From contig JBKOUY010000020.1 of the NCBI GenBank assembly GCA_046723645.1, positions 1-21,225 on the forward strand: a stretch of DNA of 21,225 nt, read 5' to 3'. The notes under the pieces are model-generated. The model worked only from the letters and a program-made list of their open reading frames with translations, was not told the origin of the DNA and did no database searches. A program made the position numbers and the translations under genes. The DNA is from DASQUK01 sp046723645. GTDB lineage: Bacteria > Actinomycetota > Acidimicrobiia > Acidimicrobiales > VFJN01. This document shows positions 14,577-21,225 of the stretch, piece by piece. Numbering within the stretch: the first letter of the stretch is position 1; the number at the start of each line of letters is the position of its first letter.

Positions 14577-15923
14577 TCACCGATCGGTCTCCCCCATGAT
14601 CGGGTCCACCGACGAGATGACCGCCACCGCGTCGGCGATCAGCCCGCCCCGCAGCATGTGGGGCAGGGCTTGGACGTTGACGAACGAGGGGCCCCGGATG
14701 CGCATGCGGTATGGGACGGCGCTGCCGTCGGACACCATGTAGCAGCCGAGCTCGCCCCGCGGGCTCTCGACGGCGCAGTAGACCTCGCCTTCGGGCACCT
14801 TGAAGCCCTCGGTGAAGATCTTGAAGTGGTGGATCAGCGCCTCCATGGACTCGTCGATGCGGGCACGGGGCGGGGGCGTGACCTTGCGGTCCTGGATCCG
14901 GTAGTCGCCCAGCGGCATCAGGTCGAGGATCTGGCGCACGATCGACATCGACTCGCGCACCTCGTTGAGCCGGATCGCGTAGCGATCGAAGGCGTCGCCG
15001 TAGCTGCCCACGACCGCCGCGAACTCGACCCGGTCGTAGAACAGGTACGGCGCGTCCTTGCGCAGGTCCCACGCGACGCCGGTGGACCGTAGGATCGGTC
15101 CGGTGGCGCCCAGCGCGATGGCCTCGTCGGCGGTGATGACGCCCACGCCCTGCAGCCGGGCGCGGTAGATCGGCTGTCCCGTGAGCAGCTCGTCGTACTC
15201 GTCGAGCCGGGGGGCGCAGAGGTCGAGCACGCGCAGCACCCCGTCGCGCCAGCCGTCGGGCAGGTCCGCCGCCACGCCACCCGGGCGGATGAAGTTGTGG
15301 TTCATCCGCAGCCCCGTGATCATCTCCAGCAACCGGAGCGTCTCTTCGCGCTCCCGCCAGCCGAAGAGCATCATCGACACCGCACCCAGGTCCAGGCCGT
15401 TGGTGGCCAGGAACAGGAGGTGCGATGACATCCGGTTCAGCTCGCAGAGCAGCATGCGGATCCACTGCGCCCGCGGCGGGATGTCCTCGTCGATGCCGAG
15501 CAGCATCTCTGTCGCCTGCGAGAAAACCAGCTCGTTGAAGAGCGGCGAGGCGTAGTCCATGCGGGTCACGTTGGTGGGGCCCTGGAGGTAGGTGAGCGTC
15601 TCGCCGGTCTTCTCCATGCCGGTGTGCAAGTAACCGATGACCGGCTTGCTGCGCAGCACGGTCTCGCCCTGGAGCTCCAGCATGAGCCTGAGCACACCAT
15701 GGGTCGACGGGTGCTGCGGGCCCATGTTGAGGATCATCGTCTGGTCCTCGGTGACGTCCTCGTCGCCCATGGCCGCCACCTCGGCCTCCGACATCCGCAG
15801 CACCGAGCCGACCTCGCGCATCAGTTCGGCGGCGCCCGCGCCCCTGCGGGGCGTGAGCTCCTGGGATCCCTCGTACGTCCGGCTGGCGTCGTTGGAGACG
15901 GTTGTCACGGCGTCACTCCGCAT
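14577..15923 (-). CDS. nuoD: NADH-quinone oxidoreductase subunit D (49-kDa subunit)
   Basis: 448-residue peripheral-arm subunit related to the large subunit of NiFe hydrogenases; with NuoB it forms the quinone-reduction site next to cluster N2. Landmarks are NMGPQHPSTHGVLRL (66-80), with the conserved His residues of the quinone pocket, GYLHTGMEK (about 97-105), NVTRMDY with Tyr124, NFIRPGG, and the family C-terminus SVDPIMGETDR. About 60 residues precede the core and look flexible. ATG 15923 is chosen because it shares its A with the nuoC stop (TGATG). The same frame stays open further upstream into nuoC, but that part is out of frame with nuoC and has no family similarity. Confidence 0.97.
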   Translation of the reverse strand: MRSDAVTTVSNDASRTYEGSQELTPRRGAGAAELMREVGSVLRMSEAEVAAMGDEDVTEDQTMILNMGPQHPSTHGVLRLMLELQGETVLRSKPVIGYLHTGMEKTGETLTYLQGPTNVTRMDYASPLFNELVFSQATEMLLGIDEDIPPRAQWIRMLLCELNRMSSHLLFLATNGLDLGAVSMMLFGWREREETLRLLEMITGLRMNHNFIRPGGVAADLPDGWRDGVLRVLDLCAPRLDEYDELLTGQPIYRARLQGVGVITADEAIALGATGPILRSTGVAWDLRKDAPYLFYDRVEFAAVVGSYGDAFDRYAIRLNEVRESMSIVRQILDLMPLGDYRIQDRKVTPPPRARIDESMEALIHHFKIFTEGFKVPEGEVYCAVESPRGELGCYMVSDGSAVPYRMRIRGPSFVNVQALPHMLRGGLIADAVAVISSVDPIMGETDR

Positions 15924-16510
15924 CACCTGGCGTTCTGCACGCCCTTGAACTGCACGGGGATCGCACCGACGGGATAGTCCTTGCGCAGCGGGAAGCCGTC
16001 CCAATCCTCCGGCATGAGGATGCGGGTGAGGTCGGGATGGCCCGTGAACTCGATGCCGTACATGTCGTAGACCTCGCGCTCGAGCGCCTCGGTGCCCGGG
16101 TGGACGTCGAACAGGGACGGGCAGGTGGCGTCGTCGGCGGGCACCTGGACCCGCAGGCGCAGGCGCTCGCCCGTCTCGAGGGACAGCAGCCCGACCACCA
16201 CCTCGAACCGCTCGGGTTCCACACCGGGGGGCAGCTCACGCACGCCCTCGTAGGCGAGGTAGTCGACGGCGGTGAGGTCGATGCAGACGCGGAAGCCCTC
16301 GTCATCGCGCAGGGCGCGGACGAGGTCGATCAAGTCCTCCCGCCCGGGGTGCAGCACCTGCTGGACCCGCGTTCGGCGGGCGCGGCTCGTCGGGCCGGGG
16401 CTGTAGCTGACCGGGTGGCCGAAGCGGGTCTCGGGTTCGGCGGGAGGCGACGCGCCCGCCTCGTCCTCTGCCGCTCCCTCGAAGCCGGACCTCGCCTCGG
16501 TGTCGGACAT
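15923..16510 (-). CDS. nuoC: NADH-quinone oxidoreductase subunit C (30-kDa subunit)
   Basis: 195-residue peripheral-arm subunit without cofactor that supports NuoD. The family signature is clear near the C-terminus: EREVYDMYGIEFTGHPDLTR (about 144-163), then ILMPEDWDGFPLRKDYP (164-180). The first 30 residues are acidic and low-complexity and were probably added to the core. The ATG at 16510 has GAGG 6 nt upstream, inside the end of nuoB, and lies 8 bp after the nuoB stop. C and D are separate genes here, unlike the fused nuoCD of E. coli. Confidence 0.96.
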   Translation of the reverse strand: MSDTEARSGFEGAAEDEAGASPPAEPETRFGHPVSYSPGPTSRARRTRVQQVLHPGREDLIDLVRALRDDEGFRVCIDLTAVDYLAYEGVRELPPGVEPERFEVVVGLLSLETGERLRLRVQVPADDATCPSLFDVHPGTEALEREVYDMYGIEFTGHPDLTRILMPEDWDGFPLRKDYPVGAIPVQFKGVQNAR

Positions 16511-16518
16511 GGGGCGCC

Positions 16519-17103
16519 TCAGCCTCCGCCGACCGGAGCGGCCACGGTCTCGGGCTGGCCGTCGCGCTGCTCGACGACCACGCCCGCTCCGGCACCCGCG
16601 CCCCGGGCCTCCCGCCGGCGCAGGAGCTCACCGTTCTGGATCTGCTCGTGGATGGTGTTGATGGCGTGGATCAGCGTCTCGGGCCCGGGCGGGCAGCCGG
16701 GCGCATAGACGTCCACGGGCACGATCTGGTCCACTCCCTGGACCAGCGCGTAGTTGTTGAACATCCCGCCCGTGCTGGCGCAGACCCCCATGGACAGCAC
16801 CCACTTGGGCTCCATCATCTGGTCGTAGACCTGGCGCAACACCGGGGCCATCTTCTGTGACAACCGGCCCGCCACGATCATGAGGTCGCTCTGGCGGGGC
16901 GACGCCCGGAACACCTCCATGCCGAAGCGACCGAGGTCGTAGTGGGAGGCGCCGGCGGCCATCATCTCGAGCGCGCAGCACGCCAGGCCGAAGGTCACGC
17001 CCCAGAACGAGCGCCGGCGCGCCCAGTTGACCAGGTCCTCGACCTTGGCGGTGAAGATGTTGTAATCGAGCCCCTCCAGCCCCCGCTTCATGTCCCAACC
17101 CAT
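16519..17103 (-). CDS. nuoB: NADH-quinone oxidoreductase subunit B (cluster N2 subunit)
   Basis: 194-residue subunit that carries the terminal 4Fe-4S cluster N2, which reduces quinone. All four ligands are present, including the unusual adjacent pair: Cys42 and Cys43 in GLACCALEMM, Cys108 in GVCASTGGMFNNY, and Cys137 in YAPGCPPGPETL. The short Gly/Ala/Val tail after about residue 162 is not part of the core. The ATG directly follows the nuoA stop (TAGATG), with GAGG 8 nt upstream; a second in-frame Met at residue 5 is possible. Confidence 0.97.
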   Translation of the reverse strand: MGWDMKRGLEGLDYNIFTAKVEDLVNWARRRSFWGVTFGLACCALEMMAAGASHYDLGRFGMEVFRASPRQSDLMIVAGRLSQKMAPVLRQVYDQMMEPKWVLSMGVCASTGGMFNNYALVQGVDQIVPVDVYAPGCPPGPETLIHAINTIHEQIQNGELLRRREARGAGAGAGVVVEQRDGQPETVAAPVGGG

Positions 17104-17634
17104 CTACGCGACCTCCTCGCGCTCGTGCGCGGCCGCTGGCTCGACGGGCTCGGCAGGCTCCCCGGCCGGCCCGGCCGGCTCCTCGCCCTCGGGGCGGCCC
17201 TCGAGTCCCACGCGGCGAACGGTCGTGCGCGTCGTCCGCTCGGCCGACACCATCGGCGACGCCCGGCGGGCCCGGTTCATCGGCCCCCAGTCGAGCGCGC
17301 CGTTGCTGATCAGGTACACGAAGCTCACGAACACGGCCACGGAGAAGAGGATGACCTCCACCAGTCCGAAGACGCCGAGGTTCCGGTAGATGACCGCCCA
17401 GGGGAAGAGCAGGATGATCTCGACGTCGAACACGATGAAGATCATCGCCACCAGGTAGAACCGCACCGGGAAGCGCTCAGGCGGCTCGCGCGTGGGCAGG
17501 ATGCCGGACTCGTAGGGCGCGCGCTTGGCGGCGCTCGGGCGGCGGGGCGCGAGCAGCCGCGACATCACCAGGCTGATCGCCGCAAAGGCCGTCGCAAGTA
17601 CCGCCATGGTGACAACCGGCAGGTACTGGCCCAT
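17104..17634 (-). CDS. nuoA: NADH-quinone oxidoreductase subunit A
   Basis: 176-residue small membrane subunit of complex I with three helices (about 5-27, 58-80 and 88-112). The family hallmarks are the loop motif PYESGILP and the second helix FYLVAMIFIVFDVEIILLFP. Most NuoA proteins have 115-140 residues; here a hydrophilic tail rich in Glu, Pro and Ala adds about 55. The start has a strong Shine-Dalgarno GGAGGGGGG ending 7 nt upstream, at the end of the preceding unknown gene, whose stop is 4 bp away. The spacing indicates co-transcription with the bc-complex genes. Confidence 0.96.
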   Translation of the reverse strand: MGQYLPVVTMAVLATAFAAISLVMSRLLAPRRPSAAKRAPYESGILPTREPPERFPVRFYLVAMIFIVFDVEIILLFPWAVIYRNLGVFGLVEVILFSVAVFVSFVYLISNGALDWGPMNRARRASPMVSAERTTRTTVRRVGLEGRPEGEEPAGPAGEPAEPVEPAAAHEREEVA

Positions 17635-17638
17635 GGGA

Positions 17639-18529
17639 CTACCCCCCTCCGGTTGGGGCCGGCAGCGGCGCCGAGCGGTGCTCGGCCACCACCCGATCGC
17701 GCGCGTGAAGCATGGCGCACAACAGCCCGAACATCAGCCCCGAACCGAAGGTGATGAGCGCAGGGACCAGGCGGCGCTGGCCGAGGTCCCGCACCATCAC
17801 GATCGAGATCACCTCCGCGTTGGGGTCGGCCTCGGGGGGCGGCGGCGCCTGTCCGACCACCTCCTCCTGGGGGATCGCCGGCTGGATCTGGACGATGGCG
17901 TAGTGCGGCGGGCTGGTGATGCGCAGGGTGTTGGTGATCCTGTTGGTCACCCGGTCCCAGACGCCGTCGCTCTTGCGCTCTGGCTTGCCCCCGGTTTCGA
18001 ACGTGTACAGGTGCACGAAGCTCGTGGTTTCCTCGAGGCCGGGGATCACGCCCTCGGCGAGGGTGGCGTCGGCGGTCGACTGCGCCTCGGCCCGTGAGGC
18101 GTCGGAGGCGGCGAGCAGCTTCCACTCGTTCAGCTGATCGCCGAATTCCTGGTTGATCTGGACGACCTCGGCGTCGGTGGCGTCGTTGATCTCGTCGGGG
18201 GACGGCAGGCCGGACGGGTCGAGGTCATGGGCGTCGCCCAGCAGCGCCTGGGAGAGGTCGCCATGGTTGATCTCCTCGACCTCCCACGCCGGAATGCGCC
18301 CGATGGGTCCCTGGCCGGGGGGGTAGAGCCACCAGACCAGGCCGTGGATCGTCATCCAGCCGAACAGCGCCGTGAGGATGACCAGGAAGCCCAGCCGCTG
18401 CGCGAGGTTCGTGGCCAGCAGCAGGTAAACCCCGCCGCCGAGCACGACCACGCCCGTGAGCACGGCGAGGATGCCCCGGATCTGGGGATCCCAGGCGATG
18501 CCGGCCACGATCGTGGGAACGAGCGCCAT
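17639..18529 (-). CDS. Unrecognised membrane protein between bc complex and nuo genes
   Basis: I do not recognise this 296-residue protein. It has two adjacent N-terminal membrane helices (about 18-40 and 45-69), an extramembrane region of about 180 residues, and a third helix near the C-terminus (about 254-275), followed by a short Pro/Gly tail. The extramembrane region is acidic at first (EVEEINHGDLSQALLGD, many Asp/Glu to about 130) and then has predicted-beta-like segments (SFVHLYTFETG, HYAIVQIQPAIP, EVISIVMVRD). There is no CxxCH, Fe-S cysteine set or known catalytic motif; it has only one Cys. The ATG has GGGGAGGG 6 nt upstream and lies 2 bp after the cytochrome c stop; nuoA follows after 4 bp. 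Position suggests a respiratory-complex accessory subunit or assembly factor, by inference only. Confidence 0.85.
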   Translation of the reverse strand: MALVPTIVAGIAWDPQIRGILAVLTGVVVLGGGVYLLLATNLAQRLGFLVILTALFGWMTIHGLVWWLYPPGQGPIGRIPAWEVEEINHGDLSQALLGDAHDLDPSGLPSPDEINDATDAEVVQINQEFGDQLNEWKLLAASDASRAEAQSTADATLAEGVIPGLEETTSFVHLYTFETGGKPERKSDGVWDRVTNRITNTLRITSPPHYAIVQIQPAIPQEEVVGQAPPPPEADPNAEVISIVMVRDLGQRRLVPALITFGSGLMFGLLCAMLHARDRVVAEHRSAPLPAPTGGG

Positions 18530-18531
18530 GG

Positions 18532-19761
18532 TCAGCCCTCCCCGCCGGACGACGCGGACGAGTCCGACAAGCCGGGCCGGGGGGCGTTGGTCGTGGTCTC
18601 GGCGGGCGGCAGGCTGGCCTCGTAGCGGGCGATGGCCTCGATCATGTCCTGGGTCATCATCCCGTCGTTCTCCACGTTCTCGGTGTTGGGGTTGTCACCG
18701 AAACCGGGCATCTTCCCGCTGCCGATGCCGTTGTTCCCGTAGGCCTCGCCCTCGACGCTGCCGGTGCTGACGAAGAGCGCGAGCTCCTCGGCCGACGCGA
18801 ACTGTCTCGGGACGAGCCCGCCGGTGAGGTTGGGGCCGAGCGCGCCGCTGCCGTCGGGGAACCCGCGGTAGTCGCTGAGGTCGGCGTTGGCGGGCTCGAT
18901 GCTGTCGGGGATGATCGACCAGCCCCGCGTGTGGCAGCGGGCGCAGGCGTAGGCGCCGCCGGCGACCTCGAGGTTGAACAGGGCCTTCCCCGTCTCGGGG
19001 TCGCGGTAGTCGATCTTCGCCAGGGCGGCGTCGATCACGTCGTCGTCCGCCTCGCCCTGCTCGAGCAGGCCCAGCTTCTCGGCCAGCGCGACCTGGGCCT
19101 CGCGTTGGGCCTCCTCGGGCGACAGCTGGATGGACTCGAGGTAGTCGACGACGTTGGAGATCTGCTGCTCGTTGAGCGGGCCCTTGTTGACCGATGCGCC
19201 CCAGCCGGGCATGGGCGAGAAGGGCCGGCCGTAGTTGATGACGAAGGTGACCTCGTCCCGGCTGTAGCGGAGCAGCACGGTGTTGAGCGCCGGCGCCCGC
19301 CAGTTGACCTGGGCCACGAACCGGTTGTCGGCGTCCGTGATCGTGTACGGCGCCTGGCCGCCCGTGCCGTCGGGGCCGTGGCAGTTCTCGCACTGCGACC
19401 CTTCGGTGTACGTCCGCTCGCCGCGGCTGACGAACTTGGCCTGGAAGCCCTCGACCGCGCCGGACTGGCGGCTCGGCTCGTTGAGCCAGTAGAGCGGCAG
19501 GCCGACGGCGACGATCACCAGGGAGATCAGCGCCCACCGCAGGGTGCGGTCGAGCTTGCTGGTCTCGAGCTGCTCGTCGTCGAGGTAGGGCTTGCGGTTG
19601 GGCGCCAGCTCGATCTCGGAGCCGGCCTCCGCCCGCCCGCCCCTGATGTTCACTGCGACGTAGACGACGAAGCCGATGAGGATGATCGCCGCGATGACGG
19701 CGCCGACCACGGTGACCGTGCTGGCGGCGAGCACGGTCACGCCCGCGAGGAGGGGATGCAT
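18532..19761 (-). CDS. Membrane-anchored diheme cytochrome c of the bc complex
   Basis: 409-residue protein with two c-type heme sites, CENCH (124-128) and CARCH (273-277), each followed by a plausible axial Met: Met184 in FSPMPGWG and Met351 in GKMPGFG. Two membrane helices precede the heme domains (about 11-37 and 74-93), with a Lys/Arg-containing loop between them, so both ends and the hemes are predicted outside. This would make it the electron acceptor from the Rieske protein, like actinobacterial QcrC, although the known QcrC has a different anchor layout. A Ser/Gly-rich tail ends the protein. The ATG directly abuts the Rieske stop (TAGATG), with GGAGG 10 nt upstream. Confidence 0.88.
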   Translation of the reverse strand: MHPLLAGVTVLAASTVTVVGAVIAAIILIGFVVYVAVNIRGGRAEAGSEIELAPNRKPYLDDEQLETSKLDRTLRWALISLVIVAVGLPLYWLNEPSRQSGAVEGFQAKFVSRGERTYTEGSQCENCHGPDGTGGQAPYTITDADNRFVAQVNWRAPALNTVLLRYSRDEVTFVINYGRPFSPMPGWGASVNKGPLNEQQISNVVDYLESIQLSPEEAQREAQVALAEKLGLLEQGEADDDVIDAALAKIDYRDPETGKALFNLEVAGGAYACARCHTRGWSIIPDSIEPANADLSDYRGFPDGSGALGPNLTGGLVPRQFASAEELALFVSTGSVEGEAYGNNGIGSGKMPGFGDNPNTENVENDGMMTQDMIEAIARYEASLPPAETTTNAPRPGLSDSSASSGGEG

Positions 19762-20631
19762 CTACTCGGAGCCTCCGCTGACGCAGTGGGGGCCCTCGGC
19801 CTCCTGGCCGGTGGTGTTGGTACCGATCGGCGGGCCCTGGATCTGTCCGGAGGTGCCGGTGTCGACGGTGACGACGTCGCCGTCGATGGTGGCCGCGAAG
19901 CGGTCCATGCCCCGCGGCGCCGGGCCGCCCCGCTTCTCACCCACCTGGTTGTACTGCGAGCCGTGGCAGGGGCACTCGAACCACTGCGAGGTCTCGCACG
20001 ACGGCACGCGGCACCCCAGGTGGGGGCACTTCTGCCACAGGGTCACGATCCCCGCCTCCATGGCCGCCAGCTCGGGCGGGGAGTACACGGCCTTGGCCTT
20101 CGGCAGCGCATCCTTCGGGTACGCGGTGACCCACATGCGGGCCTCGGGGTAGTAGGCGAACCCGTTGCCGTCGGCGATCGCCTTGTTGATGTCCTCCAGG
20201 GTGCCCACGCGGATCTTGCCGCCGAAGCCGCCGGTGCCCGAGGGCCACAGCTGGGCCAGCATCGCCCCGCCCAGCCCGAGGCTGCTGAAGGCGAAGAGCG
20301 ACACGATCGAGCGGTTGAAGAACTGGCGGCGGGTGACGCCGAGCGTCTCCTCGTCCGGGGGCACCCACTCGACCGGCGCCTCCTCCACCCTGACTGCCGG
20401 CAGGGACGCCTCGCGGCGGGCCAGGACGGCGGCGCGCTCGACGTCTCGCCCGGTCATCGGGGCAGCCTCGTCGTCGAGCGAGACCGGTCCGCGGTCGCGC
20501 CGGGTCGTCTCGTGGCTGATCGTCCCGGTGGCGGAGCCGGTGTCACGCCGGCGGGCGGTCGCGAACAGCAGCACACCGGCGGCCACGACCAGGACCGGGA
20601 CAGCGATGGCGAGGACGGTGGTGGCGCTCAC
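19762..20631 (-). CDS. qcrA: Rieske 2Fe-2S protein of the cytochrome bc complex
   Basis: 289-residue iron-sulfur subunit that takes an electron from quinol at the Qo site and passes it to cytochrome c. The two Rieske motifs are intact: CPHLGC (ligands Cys202 and His204, disulfide Cys207) and CPCHGS (ligands Cys220 and His223, disulfide Cys222). There is a membrane helix at about 4-24 and another at about 107-127. The second is preceded by a twin-arginine-like VTRRQFFN (99-106), as expected for Tat-dependent insertion. Known actinobacterial QcrA proteins have three helices, so the topology differs. The start is GTG at 20631, overlapping the cytochrome b stop as GTGA; a longer upstream extension of the frame lies inside cytochrome b and is rejected. 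The symbol follows family usage. Confidence 0.92.
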   Translation of the reverse strand: MSATTVLAIAVPVLVVAAGVLLFATARRRDTGSATGTISHETTRRDRGPVSLDDEAAPMTGRDVERAAVLARREASLPAVRVEEAPVEWVPPDEETLGVTRRQFFNRSIVSLFAFSSLGLGGAMLAQLWPSGTGGFGGKIRVGTLEDINKAIADGNGFAYYPEARMWVTAYPKDALPKAKAVYSPPELAAMEAGIVTLWQKCPHLGCRVPSCETSQWFECPCHGSQYNQVGEKRGGPAPRGMDRFAATIDGDVVTVDTGTSGQIQGPPIGTNTTGQEAEGPHCVSGGSE

Positions 20632-21225
20632 AGGTCGAAGAACAGTCCGGCGTTCCAGGGGAACACGAAGTTCTGGCCCGGGCCCCGGAAGAACGAGCCG
20701 ATCATCACCAGCACGGTCCACGACATGAGGAAGATCGTGAAGATGGAGATCGCGAACTTGCGGTCCTCGGGCTTGTGGGACGGGTTGCGGTCGGTGTAGG
20801 GGGCCAGGATCAGGCCGATCAGGCCCAGCCCGGGAATCGTCACGCCGGCGACCATCGGGTGGAACATGGTCAGCAGCTCCTGGAGGCCCAGGAAGTACCA
20901 CGGCGCCTTCGAGGGGTTGGGCGTCTGGTTGGCGTTGGCCAGCTCGAGCAGCGGGGCGTTGACGAACGTCGAGAACACCAGCAGGAACGCGGTGCATGCG
21001 AGCGCCGCCACGAACTCGATGCTCAACAGGTGGGGCCAGACGTGCACCTTGTCCTGCGGCACGGCCTTGACGTCCTGGATCGACCCCGACTTGACGACCG
21101 TCAGCAGCCGCTGGGTGTGGCCGCCGGGACCGGTGGCCAGTGGCGGGGCCACGGGCGCCGCGGCCGCAGCTGCGGCCGCCGGCGCGGTGGCGACCGCGGT
21201 CCCCCCGTCGCCCCCGGATTCGGCC
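20628..21225 (-). CDS. Cytochrome b, C-terminal (subunit IV-like) part; 5' end at or beyond window edge
   Basis: The visible 198 residues match the C-terminal half of cytochrome b, or a separate subunit IV, of a bc complex. Membrane helices lie at about 64-88, 122-143 and 156-178, and a segment SKAPWYFLGLQELL holds the Qo-site tetrapeptide, here APWY (107-110) instead of PEWY. The first 50 residues are an Ala/Gly/Pro-rich linker (with seven consecutive Ala) leading to HTQRLLTVVKSG. The frame is open to the right edge. Two readings are possible: a full-length fused cytochrome b truncated by the window, or a split subunit IV starting at the GTG at 21152 or another nearby codon. The stop overlaps the Rieske GTG. 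Confidence 0.85.
   Translation of the reverse strand, partial: AESGGDGGTAVATAPAAAAAAAAPVAPPLATGPGGHTQRLLTVVKSGSIQDVKAVPQDKVHVWPHLLSIEFVAALACTAFLLVFSTFVNAPLLELANANQTPNPSKAPWYFLGLQELLTMFHPMVAGVTIPGLGLIGLILAPYTDRNPSHKPEDRKFAISIFTIFLMSWTVLVMIGSFFRGPGQNFVFPWNAGLFFDL

Noticed and set aside
15924..16004. Upstream extension of the nuoD frame
   Set aside because: Lies inside nuoC in another frame; the TGATG junction at 15921-15925 gives a natural start.
18931..20799. 622-codon plus-strand open frame opposite the cytochrome c, Rieske and cytochrome b genes
   Set aside because: Spans three solid minus-strand genes with heme and Rieske motifs; composition is that of a shadow frame.
20632..20997. Upstream extension of the Rieske frame
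   Set aside because: Out-of-frame translation of cytochrome b; the GTGA overlap at 20628-20631 is the start.

Overview
This window is very GC-rich and every convincing gene lies on the minus strand, so transcription runs from the right edge to the left. It holds the end of a cytochrome bc complex (complex III type), one membrane protein I do not recognise, a complete 14-subunit proton-pumping NADH:quinone oxidoreductase (complex I, nuoA to nuoN), and an ECF-type sigma factor cut by the left edge. The base composition, frequent GTG starts, a complete nuoA-N set and the gene families point to a high-GC actinobacterium. A bc complex placed directly upstream of nuo, in the order b, Rieske, c, differs from the qcrC-qcrA-qcrB order of well-studied Actinobacteria. 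A deep-branching lineage such as Acidimicrobiia is therefore my guess, not something the sequence proves.

Layout in transcription order: C-terminal half of cytochrome b (20628-21225, 5' end outside the window); Rieske iron-sulfur protein (19762-20631); membrane-anchored diheme cytochrome c (18532-19761); unknown 3-TM protein (17639-18529); nuoA, B, C, D (17634 to 14577); a 121-bp spacer; nuoE; a 124-bp spacer; nuoF, G, H (13665 to 8379); a 178-bp spacer; nuoI, J, K, L, M, N (8200 to 1074); a 108-bp spacer; sigma factor (965 to the left edge). Outside these four spacers, neighbouring genes overlap by 1-4 bp or are at most 8 bp apart, which fits one long operon with translational coupling.

Together the genes describe a respiratory chain. 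Complex I oxidises NADH through FMN and a full set of Fe-S clusters (ligands for N3, N1a, N1b, N4, N5, N7, N6a/b and N2 are all visible) and passes electrons to quinone while H, J, K, L, M and N move protons. The bc complex re-oxidises the quinol through the Rieske centre and a diheme cytochrome c. No terminal oxidase is in the window.

The main oddities are the unknown membrane protein between the two complexes, the sigma factor's tail of 15-residue repeats, three spacers inside the nuo operon that contain inverted repeats and bridging mini-ORFs, a non-canonical Qo-site motif (APWY) in cytochrome b, and long disordered tails or loops in many Nuo subunits. I saw no tRNA, rRNA, CRISPR array, insertion sequence or plus-strand gene.
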